From an uncultured Lachnospiraceae bacterium (GTDB lineage: Bacteria > Bacillota > Clostridia > Lachnospirales > Lachnospiraceae), in NCBI GenBank assembly GCA_949471785.1, contig CASWRE010000001.1, positions 124,001 through 188,000 on the forward strand: a stretch of DNA of 64,000 bases, given 5' to 3'. Shown one piece after another: positions 27,667-36,827 of the stretch. Position 1 is the stretch's first letter. Each line of letters opens with the position of its first letter. Made by a program: the position numbers and the translations under genes. The notes under the pieces were generated by a model. The model ran no database searches. It was not told the origin of the DNA and saw nothing but the letters and a program-made list of their open reading frames with translations.

Positions 27667-28512
27667 TTAATACCAAACCCAATAATGTGCATGTGGAAAT
27701 TTATGACTACCTCCATGACTAAAATCAACATCTAAATAAACTTTTCCTTTTGCATCATAAAACCGTCTTTGAAGTAATTTTTTACCATCGCTGCTATATA
27801 AATCTGTACTAGAACTAGGATCACCTTTTGTGGATAAACTTCCAATTCTCCCTTTTACTTTTTTGTTCTTCTTTGCTTTACCAGGAACTTTATTTTTAGG
27901 GATAACTTTTCCATTTCCCCGCTTAACTTTATTCTTAGACGCGGTCGAAGCTTTAATCACTTTATACACTTCACGTGTAAATATAACACTCACAAGAGCA
28001 CTAAGAATATAATAGCTAGCACTGCCCGCAACGGTTATAGCCACTTGACCCTCATACCCACCAAACTCAATCGTATCTACATAATCATTATCTTCATCAA
28101 ATATTTCTACGGATTGTTCCTGTAAAACATCCTCGACATTCGCCGACTCGATTATATCCACTCTTGGATTAGAAGAAATAATAGCATCAATATCAACATC
28201 ATCTGCAATATTGTCAACTATATCATTAAAATTGTCAAATACTAAAGAATATTTTTCTTCCACATCCTCCTCTAAAATATTAACCTCTATAATATCTCCT
28301 TCAGTATATGATGCATTTATTATTTCACCTTCATATTCTCCGGAAACGTTAATACCCTTATCTGTATCAGAAACTTCAAATTCAATTCCATCAGAATAAA
28401 CTGTTTCTGAATCACAATTCACCGGACCAGCATTAATTTCATAAGAAAAATTTTAAAAAACAAATGCCATAACAAGTATCATTGCAATAATTCGACGATT
28501 AACTTTACCCAT
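27667..28512 (-). pseudogene. Secreted polymorphic-toxin-type protein with stop codon in signal peptide
   Basis: GGAGGG precedes an ATG at 28512 that opens MGKVNRRIIAMILVMAFVF, a signal peptide, then TAA (28453-28455) as codon 20. The same frame resumes as NFSYEINAGPVNCDSETV and stays open for 251 codons from 28422. The body is acidic (DDVDIDAI), then a hydrophobic segment (about residues 130-150 of the open part), a Lys-rich linker and a compact C-terminal domain: GDPSSSTDLYS, RRFYDAKGKVYLDVDFSHGG, HKFPHAHYW. The D-x-D-x-x-H and H-x-H pattern matches small nuclease-like toxin domains of the polymorphic type (Ntox24-like; family number uncertain). Only the nonsense codon prevents export. Confidence 0.65.
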
Positions 28513-29116
28513 AACTTACCCTCCTGTTTTAAATTTGGACAATATTTTTATTACAACACCAGTCTACATTTTTTTAATTTCCCAAACCCTGAAAACAAAT
28601 GCCTGTGATCACTCTGTCTGGAATGATGTCGCTGTATTGAAAGCAGTCCAGACTACTCTCGATCTTTTAGAAAAACAACCTTTCCTTCTTCCTATTGGTG
28701 GCACCATAATTGAAGATTCGGCAAACATTTTGATCTTTGTTCTAAATTGTACGATCATGCCATCTATAGTGGCTCCAATTGCCTCAATGGATACTGCATG
28801 GTTAATCTCCTATTCTCTTTTCCTGTATATCTGGATAGAAATTTTTTTATTTTTCTGTCCTGACAGGTTACCAACCCTGGGATAAGTAAAAGGACAAGCC
28901 TGCTTTGGCTGCTGAACTAATAACATAAGCACTGAAAACCATCAGCTCGAAACGTCAAGGGATTATGTTATGTGACCGCTAATATCCAAAAACGGAACTG
29001 ACCGCTCTTGTGGAACAATTTGAGAATCTGGAAATGATCTGTAATGTCAGGGTTGATACGACTCTTTACGGACTCCCGTCAGCTAAAACCAAAAGAGCCT
29101 TTCTAAAAAACTAAAG
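28513..29116. other. Remnant DNA between toxin gene and IS3 element
   Basis: No intact gene. At about 29000-29113 the plus strand reads LTALVEQFENLEMICNVRVD then TTLYGLPSAKTKRAFLKN before a stop, which looks like an internal scrap of a DDE transposase. A plus-strand ORF at 28535-28885 is not recognised and probably spurious. Confidence 0.4.
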
Positions 29117-30237
29117 TGTACCCTTTGTCAAGGACATTTTGGGTTTTTCCTTTTCAGATTTCTATTCTATATTTGTTTGTTGTGTAGAGGCATCACTTTG
29201 ATGCCCCGGATTGTTTGTTTTTTCCTTTTGATTTTGGGATTATCAGTGGATAAACTCCCGTTTTCAGATATTGATAATATTCAACAGGTGACAGCTTTGC
29301 TAAGTCCCATTGATAACGTTCTGTATTATAGTATTCTGTCCAATCAATAACTGCGTTTAATATCTCTTCATAGCTGCAGCACTCTGATAAATCCAGTTCG
29401 TCCTTCATATGGCCAAAGAATGATTCCTGGGGAGCATTGTCCCAGCAGTTTGCCCTGCGGGACATGGACTGCCTCAGTTCATTATCCTTTAACAGCTGGA
29501 TAAATTTGATGCTGGTATAGTGAGATCCCTGATCGCTATGGATCAATGTCTCTGTACTTAAATCAGTTCCATGCTTTTCTACTAACTGATTTACTGTTTC
29601 CAGTACAAAATCAATTTCCAATGATTTGCTGAGAACCCATGACAGCAACTCCTTGGTACAGGCATCAATAATTGTTGACATATAGCACCGAGGCGCCTTC
29701 CCGTTTATAATATATGTGATATCTGTTAACAGGATTTTCCTTGGCCCATGTTCTTCAAATTCACGGTTCACTATATTGGGGGCGGTATATGCCGTCGCCA
29801 TTGCTTTTGCCATCCGCCGGTAGGGGTTCGCTTTGCGGATGGGACACCGTAAGTTATACTTCTTCATCAGACGCCGGATCTTTTTTATATTCATCACAAT
29901 CGGCGGTTCCATGTGTAACAGCCGCATATATATGCTGCGGGCCCCTTTATGGTATCCACGGTGCTGGTATGCTTCCAGAATTAAAAGAAAATCCTGCCTG
30001 TCTTGTTCCTCCCTTTCCATTCGCTGGTCTTCTGTTGAGAGATAATGGTAATATCCTGAACGGGATACCCCTGCAATTTCACACATGGCTGTTACATTCA
30101 ATAGATTATCGCTTTTTTGCAAAGTATCATAAATAATCTGATACTTTGCATGAGCTGGTATTTTCATCATTTTATAACATACCCAATCTAGCGGACTATA
30201 GGAAACACTAAAAAACTTACACATTTAACTTGACAAA
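29117..30237 (-). mobile_element. IS3-family element lacking orfA
   Basis: The end beyond the transposase stop begins TGTACCCTTTGTCAAGGACA on the plus strand at 29117. The other end, on the minus strand at 30237, shows TTTGTCAAGTTAAATGTG. The shared TTTGTCAAG is the likely terminal-repeat core. Only about 70 bases separate the left end from the orfB start, so orfA is missing. The left end abuts a truncated group II intron ORF. Confidence 0.6.
29193..30167 (-). CDS. IS3-family transposase OrfB
   Basis: 324 residues from the ATG at 30167 (MKIPAHAKYQ); the frame is open 19 codons further to 30224. N-terminal HTH_21 region (CEIAGVSRSGYYHYL), then an rve integrase core with the DDE residues in LLTDITYI, HSDQGSHYTS and PQESFFGHMKDE. 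It catalyses cut-and-copy of IS3 elements. In intact IS3 members OrfB is made by -1 frameshifting from orfA; no orfA is present here, so activity is doubtful. Confidence 0.88.
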   Translation of the reverse strand: MKIPAHAKYQIIYDTLQKSDNLLNVTAMCEIAGVSRSGYYHYLSTEDQRMEREEQDRQDFLLILEAYQHRGYHKGARSIYMRLLHMEPPIVMNIKKIRRLMKKYNLRCPIRKANPYRRMAKAMATAYTAPNIVNREFEEHGPRKILLTDITYIINGKAPRCYMSTIIDACTKELLSWVLSKSLEIDFVLETVNQLVEKHGTDLSTETLIHSDQGSHYTSIKFIQLLKDNELRQSMSRRANCWDNAPQESFFGHMKDELDLSECCSYEEILNAVIDWTEYYNTERYQWDLAKLSPVEYYQYLKTGVYPLIIPKSKGKNKQSGASK

Positions 30238-30724
30238 CCGACCTCGCCATATCTTTTCCTATTCCCTGTTTCTGCAATCCCCCACTGCCGTCTCTTTGGT
30301 ACTTTCCATTGCTTCCAGATGATTACCCTCAGTCTTGCAAATGTGCGTCCACGTCGTTCATTGCTGTTTTCATGGTGCCTAACGCGAAGTAGTTTATCCA
30401 TCCCCTGATTGCCCAGTTTAGTCTCTGTACCCTCACCACAAATGTCATGGACTGGCTCCGGTTTGTCAGCTTCTTTAGTATCCTCTTGAATTTCTCCACC
30501 GAATCCTTGTGTGGCCTGCACTTCCATTCTTTTGCTTTGGAATCCTTATAGAGCCCAAATCTCAGATATTTAAGCCTGCCCGGTCTTGTGATTCTCGTCT
30601 TTTCCACGTTCACCTTTAATCCGAGCTTTCGCTGTGTCCACTCTGTTATCGAATACATGACACGTTTGGCGCTTGCTTCGCTTCTTGCTATCACGCAGTC
30701 GTCCGCATACCTCACGGGGCGCAC
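30238..30724 (-). pseudogene. Group II intron reverse transcriptase/maturase, C-terminal fragment
   Basis: The minus strand carries the RT catalytic block RYADDCVI and then GLKVNVEKTRI, followed by the maturase region RLNWAIRGWINYFALGTM. A frame change near 30340 continues as VIIWKQWKVPKRRQW. The N-terminal RT domains are missing, and the far end is cut by the IS3 left end (reading EVGLSS, stop). A clear remnant of a retroelement protein. Confidence 0.8.
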
Positions 30725-30779
30725 AGTGTCCAGTGGACACCGGCTTTGCGCCGACCGAAGCGGAGCGTAGACAGTCCGT

Positions 30780-31020
30780 GTTCTTTCCTCGTCTACCCTC
30801 CTGATTTACGCACATGGGTTACGGCTAACTTTAGGGCTTCATTTCTTTTGGCCAACTTACCCGCCATGCACGCCTTATTATCAGGTTTCTGTCCGTGGGG
30901 CTACGATTTCGCTATCCCTTCTTCCCGCCCACACCTCACGATATGAACCTTGGGAATCGCTATAAATTTCATCGGTAGTTACGCCTATGTGGACTTTCAC
31001 CACAGAACACGGGCATGCCT
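30780..31020 (-). ncRNA. Group II intron ribozyme remnant (5' domains)
   Basis: The minus strand has GTGAAAGTCCACATAGGCG, GATAATAAGGCGTGCATGGC and GTTAGCCGTAACCCATGTGC, segments I know from the 5' ribozyme domains of bacterial group II introns. The RT fragment follows on the same strand after an internal deletion. No domain V or 3' end was found, as the element stops at the IS3 copy. Confidence 0.5.
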
Positions 31021-31078
31021 GTCATACCAAAAAAAGACCTGGCCACGCCAGGTTACTGCTGTAAATCCTTCACACGCC

Positions 31079-31112
31079 AAAGAGCGGAAATGGTCCGTCA
31101 TTCCCGCTCTTT
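31079..31112 (-). terminator. nrdG terminator overlapping its stop codon
   Basis: Minus strand AAAGAGCGGGAATG and CATTTCCGCTCTTT pair over 14 bases with one G-U; the nrdG TGA sits at the loop edge. Confidence 0.7.
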
Positions 31113-31637
31113 CATATATTCCTCTATCAATACCACGTTTCCCGCCGCCAGGGTTTTCGGCACGTCAATGATGCGCTGATTTTCGGAACCCCGGAACCGG
31201 ATGCGCAAATTCTTTTTATCCTCCTCAAAACGTCCGTCCACCAGGACGTCGATCAATCGTAATATCTCCTCTGTCTCAGAGGTATGGCCCCGGCTGTCGC
31301 CGAGCAGCTCCGTATCCAGCAGGAACCCTGTATACATCCAGATCGTCTTTTCCGGCAGCGCCTCCCGCACCCGGCGCAGGAAAGGCAGAAGATCCCGCTG
31401 ATTTTCCGGCTCAAAAGGCTCGCCGCCGAGGACGGTCAGCCCCGCGATATGGGACGGCGACAAAGCCGCGAGAATCTCCTGCTCCGTCTCCTCCGTAAAA
31501 GGCTTTCCGTAAGAAAAACTCCAGGTCTGGGGGCTGAAACAATGCTCACAGCGGTTGCGGCATCCGGACACGAAGAGGGATACCCGGACGCCGGGCCCGT
31601 TCTCAATGCTGAATTTTTTGATATTGCCGTAATACAT
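31098..31637 (-). CDS. nrdG: Anaerobic ribonucleotide reductase activating protein
   Basis: 179 residues, typical NrdG length. The radical-SAM cluster motif C-x3-C-x2-C is in SGCRNRCEHCF near residue 25-33, and VLGGEPFEPEN follows. It uses SAM and a 4Fe-4S cluster to install the glycyl radical on NrdD. AAGGAG precedes the ATG. It is the last gene of the nrdD - GT8 - nrdG set, with a terminator hairpin at its stop. Confidence 0.95.
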   Translation of the reverse strand: MYYGNIKKFSIENGPGVRVSLFVSGCRNRCEHCFSPQTWSFSYGKPFTEETEQEILAALSPSHIAGLTVLGGEPFEPENQRDLLPFLRRVREALPEKTIWMYTGFLLDTELLGDSRGHTSETEEILRLIDVLVDGRFEEDKKNLRIRFRGSENQRIIDVPKTLAAGNVVLIEEYMKERE

Positions 31638-31731
31638 ATAAACTCCTTATCGTCGCCTGGCCTTTCCATAAAACGCCGTCCAAAGCCGCACCTTTTTACC
31701 TTCCTGCGCAGCCCTGTACGTCTTGTACCTG

Positions 31732-32718
31732 CTACCATCCTATACGCGTCAGCATCCGATCCGCCAGCATTGCATATTCATGCCACATGTAAAAATACTC
31801 CGCCTGACCCAATTTCAGCCCGTGCAGGGAGCGCAGCTTCCCCTGCTGCTGAAAACGTTCCAGAAAAACAGGATAGCTCCCTTCCCAGGGCTTAAACTCC
31901 GTCCCCGCAAAATGGATGACCGCCGGCTGATACTCCGGCTTCTCCTTCATCCGGCCAAAATGCCAGAGGCAGAAATTGTAAGGCATATAATTCGCAGACT
32001 TAACTCGCGGGTACGCATAATATCTGAGATTTCCCGCAAAGGCCACCGACAACAACCCCTGATCGCCCAGATAAATGCGCTCCGTATTTTCCCCGCACAT
32101 TTTCTGCAGAACCTGGCAAAGATACTCATAATCATTCATGGTGAAACCGTCCTGGCGCATCCGGTCCAGGTTGATGACATAAGAGCCGGAATTAAACAGC
32201 CCCCACAGAATTCCCGGCAATTCATCCCGATTTCCCAGATCATCACTGGTATACAGTTCCAGGGAACCGTTGACATCTTTGTATTTCACACCGGTCACTA
32301 CCAGGGCCTTGTCCTGAAAATTATAATTATAATAGGGACGGATATCGCCCACTACCAAAGTATCTCCCGCGTCCAGATACATGGCCCGATGCACCGTTTC
32401 AGGCAAAAGCTGATGGGCACACAGAGCGTAATAGGCCTCACCATGCCATCCGCCCCCATATCTGGCCAAGGCGTCATATCGCTCTGGCTCCGGCACACGG
32501 ATCTCCCGGAAATCCAAATTCTCAAATTCTTCGCTAAGAGCCTGCAACATCTCTATATTTTTCTGACTGACCCGCGTGTGAAACAGGTAAAACGTGACCG
32601 GCGTTTTTTTCATTGCTATTCCCAGCGCCGTCATACCGACTGTCACATAAGGCGCCAGCCCGTCATCACAGGAAGTAATGATATGCATTCTGCTTTCTTT
32701 CTGTTCCCGACTTTCCAT
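31732..32718 (-). CDS. Glycosyltransferase family 8 protein
   Basis: 328 residues from the ATG at 32718 (MESREQKESR) with AGG 6 bases upstream; a start 10 codons further in is possible. The GT-A fold begins HIITSCDDGLAPYV. The metal-binding DxD appears as YLDAGDTLVVGDI, and the C-terminal PAVIHFAGTEFKPW fits the HFxGxxKPW block of GT8. It transfers a sugar (often Glc/Gal) to a cell-surface acceptor. It sits between nrdD (129-base gap) and nrdG (94-base gap), an unusual insertion into a reductase operon. Confidence 0.88.
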   Translation of the reverse strand: MESREQKESRMHIITSCDDGLAPYVTVGMTALGIAMKKTPVTFYLFHTRVSQKNIEMLQALSEEFENLDFREIRVPEPERYDALARYGGGWHGEAYYALCAHQLLPETVHRAMYLDAGDTLVVGDIRPYYNYNFQDKALVVTGVKYKDVNGSLELYTSDDLGNRDELPGILWGLFNSGSYVINLDRMRQDGFTMNDYEYLCQVLQKMCGENTERIYLGDQGLLSVAFAGNLRYYAYPRVKSANYMPYNFCLWHFGRMKEKPEYQPAVIHFAGTEFKPWEGSYPVFLERFQQQGKLRSLHGLKLGQAEYFYMWHEYAMLADRMLTRIGW

Positions 32719-32847
32719 TATTATCCTACTTTCCTTCCCGTTAAATATCCCATTACAGCCGTCCGGCCCGCTGCACACGGGAATACGCGAACTGCCGGGA
32801 AACGCCACGCTTTCCCGGCAGCCATACGCCATAAATATCTCTCTGTA

Positions 32848-35025
32848 TCACAGGTGCAGTACCCGCTCCTGAATCTCCTGAGTCCTGCCCTGATTCCAGA
32901 ACTGGGTGCCGATGTAGCCGCAGGTACGGCGGGCCACATTCATCTTGGACTGGTCTTTGTTGCCGCAGTTGGGGCATACCCAGACCAGCTTGCCGTCTTT
33001 GTCCTGCTGAATCTCGATTTCCCCGTCGTAACCGCAGGCCTGGCAGTAATCGCTCTTGGTATTCAGTTCCGCGTACATGATGTTGTCATAGATGTACTGG
33101 ATCACACTGAGCACCGCCTCCAGGTTGTCCTTCATATCCGGCACTTCCACGTAGCTGATGGCGCCGCCCGGGGACAGCTTCTGGAACTGGGCCTCGAATT
33201 TCAGTTTATCAAAGGCGTCGATCTCCTCGGTCACATGGACGTGGTAGCTGTTGGTAATGTAATTTTTATCCGTCACTCCGGGGATCACACCGAAACGCTT
33301 CTGCAGGCATTTGGCAAATTTGTAGGTGGTGGATTCCAGCGGCGTACCGTAGAGGCTGAAATCCATATTCTCTTCGGCCTTCCACTTCGCGCAGGCGTCG
33401 TTCATATGCTGCATGACCTGAAGGGCGAAGGGCGTCGCTTCGGGATCGGTATGGGATTTGCCGGTCATACGGCGCACGCACTCGCACAGGCCCGCATAGC
33501 CCAGGGAGATCGTGGAATAGCCGCCGTAGAGCAGCTTATCGATGGTCTCGCCCTTTTTCAGACGGGCCAGAGCGCCGTACTGCCACAGAATCGGGGCCAC
33601 GTCCGAAGGGGTTCCCTTCAGGCGGTTGTGGCGGCACATCAGCCCTTCTTTACACAGCGCCAGACGTTCATCGAAAATTTTCCAGAATTTGTCCATATCT
33701 CCCTCGGCAGAACAGGCCACATCCACCAGGTTGATGGTGACTACGCCCTGATTGAAACGGCCGTAGTATTTCGGCTTTCCGTTCTCATCTACGTAAGGGG
33801 TCAGGAAGCTCCGACAGCCCATGCAGGTATAGCAATGGCCGTCGCCGTTTTTATCCACCTTAAGCTGCAGCATCATTTTCTCGGAAATATAATCCGGCAC
33901 CATGCGCCTGGCCGTACATTCCGCCGCCAGCCTGGTCAGATACCAGTATTTGCTACCCTCGGTGATATTGTCCTCCTCCAGCACATAGATCAGCTTGGGG
34001 AACGCCGGGGTGATATACACGCCCTTTTCGTTCTTAATACCCTTGATCCTCTGCCGGAGCGCTTCCTCGGTGATCAGCGCCAGATCGTCGCGAGTCTGTC
34101 CCTCGGGCACTTCGTCCAGATACATGAAAATGGTGATAAAAGGCGCCTGGCCGTTGGTGGTCATCAGAGTGATCACCTGATACTGGATCATCTGGACGCC
34201 CTGCTCTACCTCCTTGCGCAGACGCATTTCCGCTACCTGGTCCATGGTCTCGTCATTAGCCTCTATACCCGCCTCGGCAAACTCCCTGCGCACCGCTTTC
34301 CGGTATTTCTCACGGCTTACCTGAACGAAGGGCGCCAGATGGGCCAGGGAAATACTCTGGCCGCCGTACTGAGAGCTGGCGATCTGGGCGATGCTCTGGG
34401 TGGCGATATTACAGGCCGTGGCAAAGCTGTGGGGCTTCTCGATCATCGTCTCACTGATGACCGTACCGTTCTGCAGCATATCCTCCAGATTTACCAGGCA
34501 GCAATTATGCATATGCTGGGCAAAATAATCCGCGTCATGGAAATGGATCAGCCCCTGCTCATGGGCGTCCACAATCTCCTGGGGCAGCAGAATACGGCGG
34601 GTGATATCCTTACTGACCTCCCCGGCCATGTAATCCCGCTGCACGCTGTTGACGATGGGATTTTTATTGGAATTTTCCTGCTTGACTTCCTCATTATTGC
34701 ACTCGATCAGACTCATGATCTGATCGTCGGTGGAATTGGATTTACGCACCAGAGCCCTCTTGTAACGATAGGTGATATACTTCCGGGCCACCGAGAATGC
34801 CTTATGCCCCATGATCTGATTCTCCACCATGTCCTGAATCTCTTCCACCCCGGGAGAACGATTCAGGCCCTCGCAGATGCCCTCCACATTCTTCACAATA
34901 TCGCCGATCTGATCGTCGCCGAGACGCTCGCTCTCCGCCACCTCTTTATTGGCCTTGATGACTGCCACCTGAATCTTGCTGGCGTCAAAGACCATCTCTT
35001 CCCCGCTTCTCTTAATAATTTTCAT
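32848..35025 (-). CDS. nrdD: Anaerobic ribonucleoside-triphosphate reductase
   Basis: 725 residues. N-terminal ATP-cone (KIIKRSGEEMVFDASKI), the catalytic barrel with HNCCLVNLEDML and TCMGCRSFL, a C-terminal zinc site (CQACGYDG ... CPNCGN) and the glycyl-radical segment RRTCGYIG with Gly703. It reduces NTPs to dNTPs without oxygen, using formate as the usual reductant. Activated by the NrdG encoded downstream. GAGGAG precedes the ATG. Two NrdR-like boxes overlap and follow its promoter. Confidence 0.97.
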   Translation of the reverse strand: MKIIKRSGEEMVFDASKIQVAVIKANKEVAESERLGDDQIGDIVKNVEGICEGLNRSPGVEEIQDMVENQIMGHKAFSVARKYITYRYKRALVRKSNSTDDQIMSLIECNNEEVKQENSNKNPIVNSVQRDYMAGEVSKDITRRILLPQEIVDAHEQGLIHFHDADYFAQHMHNCCLVNLEDMLQNGTVISETMIEKPHSFATACNIATQSIAQIASSQYGGQSISLAHLAPFVQVSREKYRKAVRREFAEAGIEANDETMDQVAEMRLRKEVEQGVQMIQYQVITLMTTNGQAPFITIFMYLDEVPEGQTRDDLALITEEALRQRIKGIKNEKGVYITPAFPKLIYVLEEDNITEGSKYWYLTRLAAECTARRMVPDYISEKMMLQLKVDKNGDGHCYTCMGCRSFLTPYVDENGKPKYYGRFNQGVVTINLVDVACSAEGDMDKFWKIFDERLALCKEGLMCRHNRLKGTPSDVAPILWQYGALARLKKGETIDKLLYGGYSTISLGYAGLCECVRRMTGKSHTDPEATPFALQVMQHMNDACAKWKAEENMDFSLYGTPLESTTYKFAKCLQKRFGVIPGVTDKNYITNSYHVHVTEEIDAFDKLKFEAQFQKLSPGGAISYVEVPDMKDNLEAVLSVIQYIYDNIMYAELNTKSDYCQACGYDGEIEIQQDKDGKLVWVCPNCGNKDQSKMNVARRTCGYIGTQFWNQGRTQEIQERVLHL

Positions 35026-35142
35026 CCTACACTCCTCTAAAGGCTACTTTCTCCGCAGCCATGCGGCGCCTCCCCGGGCTGCCGTATGGCGACTCTTTTC
35101 CTGCGGCGGTTCAGGCCGAACCGTCTGCTTCTCTCCTTATCC

Positions 35143-35189
35143 CTACAATATTTTGTAGGGTGTAATAGAGACTATACTACATCTTGTGT
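35143..35189 (-). promoter_or_regulatory. Pair of NrdR-like boxes upstream of nrdD
   Basis: Box 1 (35143-35158) is CTACAATATTTTGTAG, a perfect palindrome extended by CC/GG. Box 2 (35174-35189) is ATACTACATCTTGTGT. Both fit the core C-W-A-x-A-T-x-T-W-G of NrdR sites and their centres are 31 bases apart, about three helical turns, as expected for this repressor of ribonucleotide reductase genes. nrdR itself is not in the window. Confidence 0.7.
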
Positions 35190-35199
35190 GTATATGCAA
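35171..35199 (-). promoter_or_regulatory. Sigma-A promoter of nrdD
   Basis: Minus strand TTGCAT, 17 bases, TATAGT. The spacer and -10 are covered by NrdR-like box 2, so binding would block RNA polymerase. Confidence 0.65.
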
Positions 35200-35294
35200 G
35201 TCTCTGGCACAAGATATATTATTTTTGTCAAACCTCACAAAGATTGCAAAGAATGGAAAGTGTTTTTTTTATGGTATTTTTTCTCGACAAAATA

Positions 35295-35320
35295 CGCCCC
35301 CGGCATCCCGCGCCGGAGGC
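35295..35320 (-). terminator. Terminator after gatB
   Basis: Minus strand CCTCCGGC and GCCGGGGG flank a 7-base loop, then CGTATTTTG; 56 bases past the gatB stop. Confidence 0.6.
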
Positions 35321-35375
35321 ATACAGTCAAAAATTTCTCAAAGGAACCGCTTGAGATGGATGAGGGCATTTCCAT

Positions 35376-36827
35376 TTATTCATGCTGTTTTTCTTCCAGT
35401 ATCTCTCTCAAAATCTGGTTAACGGCGGCCGGATTGGCCTTGCCCCCGGTGGCCTTCATGGTCTGGCCCACCAAAAAGCCCATGGCCTTTTTCTTCCCCG
35501 CCCGGTAATCCGTCACGGACTGAGGGTTAGCCTCCACCACCTCCGCAACGGTCTTTTGCAGTGCGTCGGTGTCATTTTCCATCTTCAGGCCGTGTTCCTC
35601 CACATACCGCTCCGGGTCCACGTCCTCATCAAAAATCTTCTCGAACACTTCCTTGGCCACGGAACCGTTGACCGTTCCCGCTTCCACCAGGCCGATCAGC
35701 TTCGCCAGATGCTCCGGCGAGAAGGTGATCCGGTCCGCGTCCATCTCCCGTTCCTTCAAAAGCCGCATGGTCTCTACCATCAGCCAGTTTGACACCTTCT
35801 TGGGCCTGTGGCACACCGCCACAGCCTCCTCAAAGATATCCGCCAGCCGCTTCGTACCGGTCAGGATATCCGCGTCATATTCGGGCAGACCAAATTCCTT
35901 TATATAGCGGGCCTTTTTCTCTGTCCGGAATTCCGGCTGCCGGTTACGGATCTCACGGATCATTTCGTCGGATATCACCACCGGCGTCAGATCCGGGTCC
36001 GGGAAATAGCGGTAATCCTGGGCGTCCTCTTTGGAACGCATGGCATAAGAATACTCCTTCGCGTCATCCCACCGGCGGGTCTCCTGGATCACCGGCCGTC
36101 CCGACTCCAGCAAGTCGATCTGGCGGGTCCGCTCCCCCTCAATAGCCCTGGCAATAGCCTTAAAGGAATTCAGGTTCTTCATCTCCGTGCGGGTGCCGAA
36201 TTCTCTGGCTCCCGCCTCCCGGACAGACAGGTTTACGTCGGCCCGCATGGAACCCTCCTGAAGCTTACAGTCGGAAGCTCCCAGATACTGGATGATCAGC
36301 CGCAGCTTATCCAGATAGGCGATCACTTCATCGGCGCTGCGCATATCCGGTTCCGACACAATCTCGATCAAGGGCACGCCGCTCCGGTTGAAGTCCACCA
36401 GGGAACAGTCCTCCCACTCGTCGTGAATCAGCTTGCCCGCATCTTCCTCCATGTGGATCTCGTGGATGCCCACGACCTTTTTCCCGCCGTCCGCCGTCTC
36501 GATCTCCACCCCGCCGTCATGGCAGATGGGCAGATAGAGCTGTGAGATCTGATAATTCTGAGGGTTATCCGGATAGAAATAATTCTTCCGGTCAAATTTG
36601 CAGTACTGATTGATGCTGCAGCCCGTGGCCAGGCCTACGGCCAGGGCCAGCTCCACCACCCGCTTATTTAACACGGGCAGGGAACCGGGCATACCGGTAC
36701 ACACCGGACAGGTGTGGGTATTCGGCGCGCCGCCAAAAGCCGTGGAACAGCCGCAGAAAATCTTTGTCCTGGTGGCCAGCTCCACATGAACCTCCAGGCC
36801 GATCACTGTTTCATACTGTCTGCTCAT
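35376..36827 (-). CDS. gatB: Aspartyl/glutamyl-tRNA amidotransferase subunit B
   Basis: 483 residues. YETVIGLEVHVELAT at the start, KNYFYPDNPQNYQISQ, HMEEDAGKL, FNRSGVPLIEIVSEPD, and a C-terminal tail domain ending QTMKATGGKANPAAVNQIL. GatB binds mischarged Glu-tRNA(Gln)/Asp-tRNA(Asn) and activates the acyl group for amidation. Its ATG overlaps the gatA stop as ATGA. Last gene of gatC-gatA-gatB. Confidence 0.97.
   Translation of the reverse strand: MSRQYETVIGLEVHVELATRTKIFCGCSTAFGGAPNTHTCPVCTGMPGSLPVLNKRVVELALAVGLATGCSINQYCKFDRKNYFYPDNPQNYQISQLYLPICHDGGVEIETADGGKKVVGIHEIHMEEDAGKLIHDEWEDCSLVDFNRSGVPLIEIVSEPDMRSADEVIAYLDKLRLIIQYLGASDCKLQEGSMRADVNLSVREAGAREFGTRTEMKNLNSFKAIARAIEGERTRQIDLLESGRPVIQETRRWDDAKEYSYAMRSKEDAQDYRYFPDPDLTPVVISDEMIREIRNRQPEFRTEKKARYIKEFGLPEYDADILTGTKRLADIFEEAVAVCHRPKKVSNWLMVETMRLLKEREMDADRITFSPEHLAKLIGLVEAGTVNGSVAKEVFEKIFDEDVDPERYVEEHGLKMENDTDALQKTVAEVVEANPQSVTDYRAGKKKAMGFLVGQTMKATGGKANPAAVNQILREILEEKQHE

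Noticed and set aside
28535-28885. 116-codon plus-strand ORF with hydrophobic segments
   Set aside because: No ribosome-binding site of quality, no recognisable family, and located in remnant DNA.
31723-35040. A 1105-codon open frame on the plus strand
   Set aside because: It is antisense to nrdD and the GT8 gene and has a histidine/isoleucine/leucine-rich shadow composition; the minus-strand proteins carry clear family motifs.
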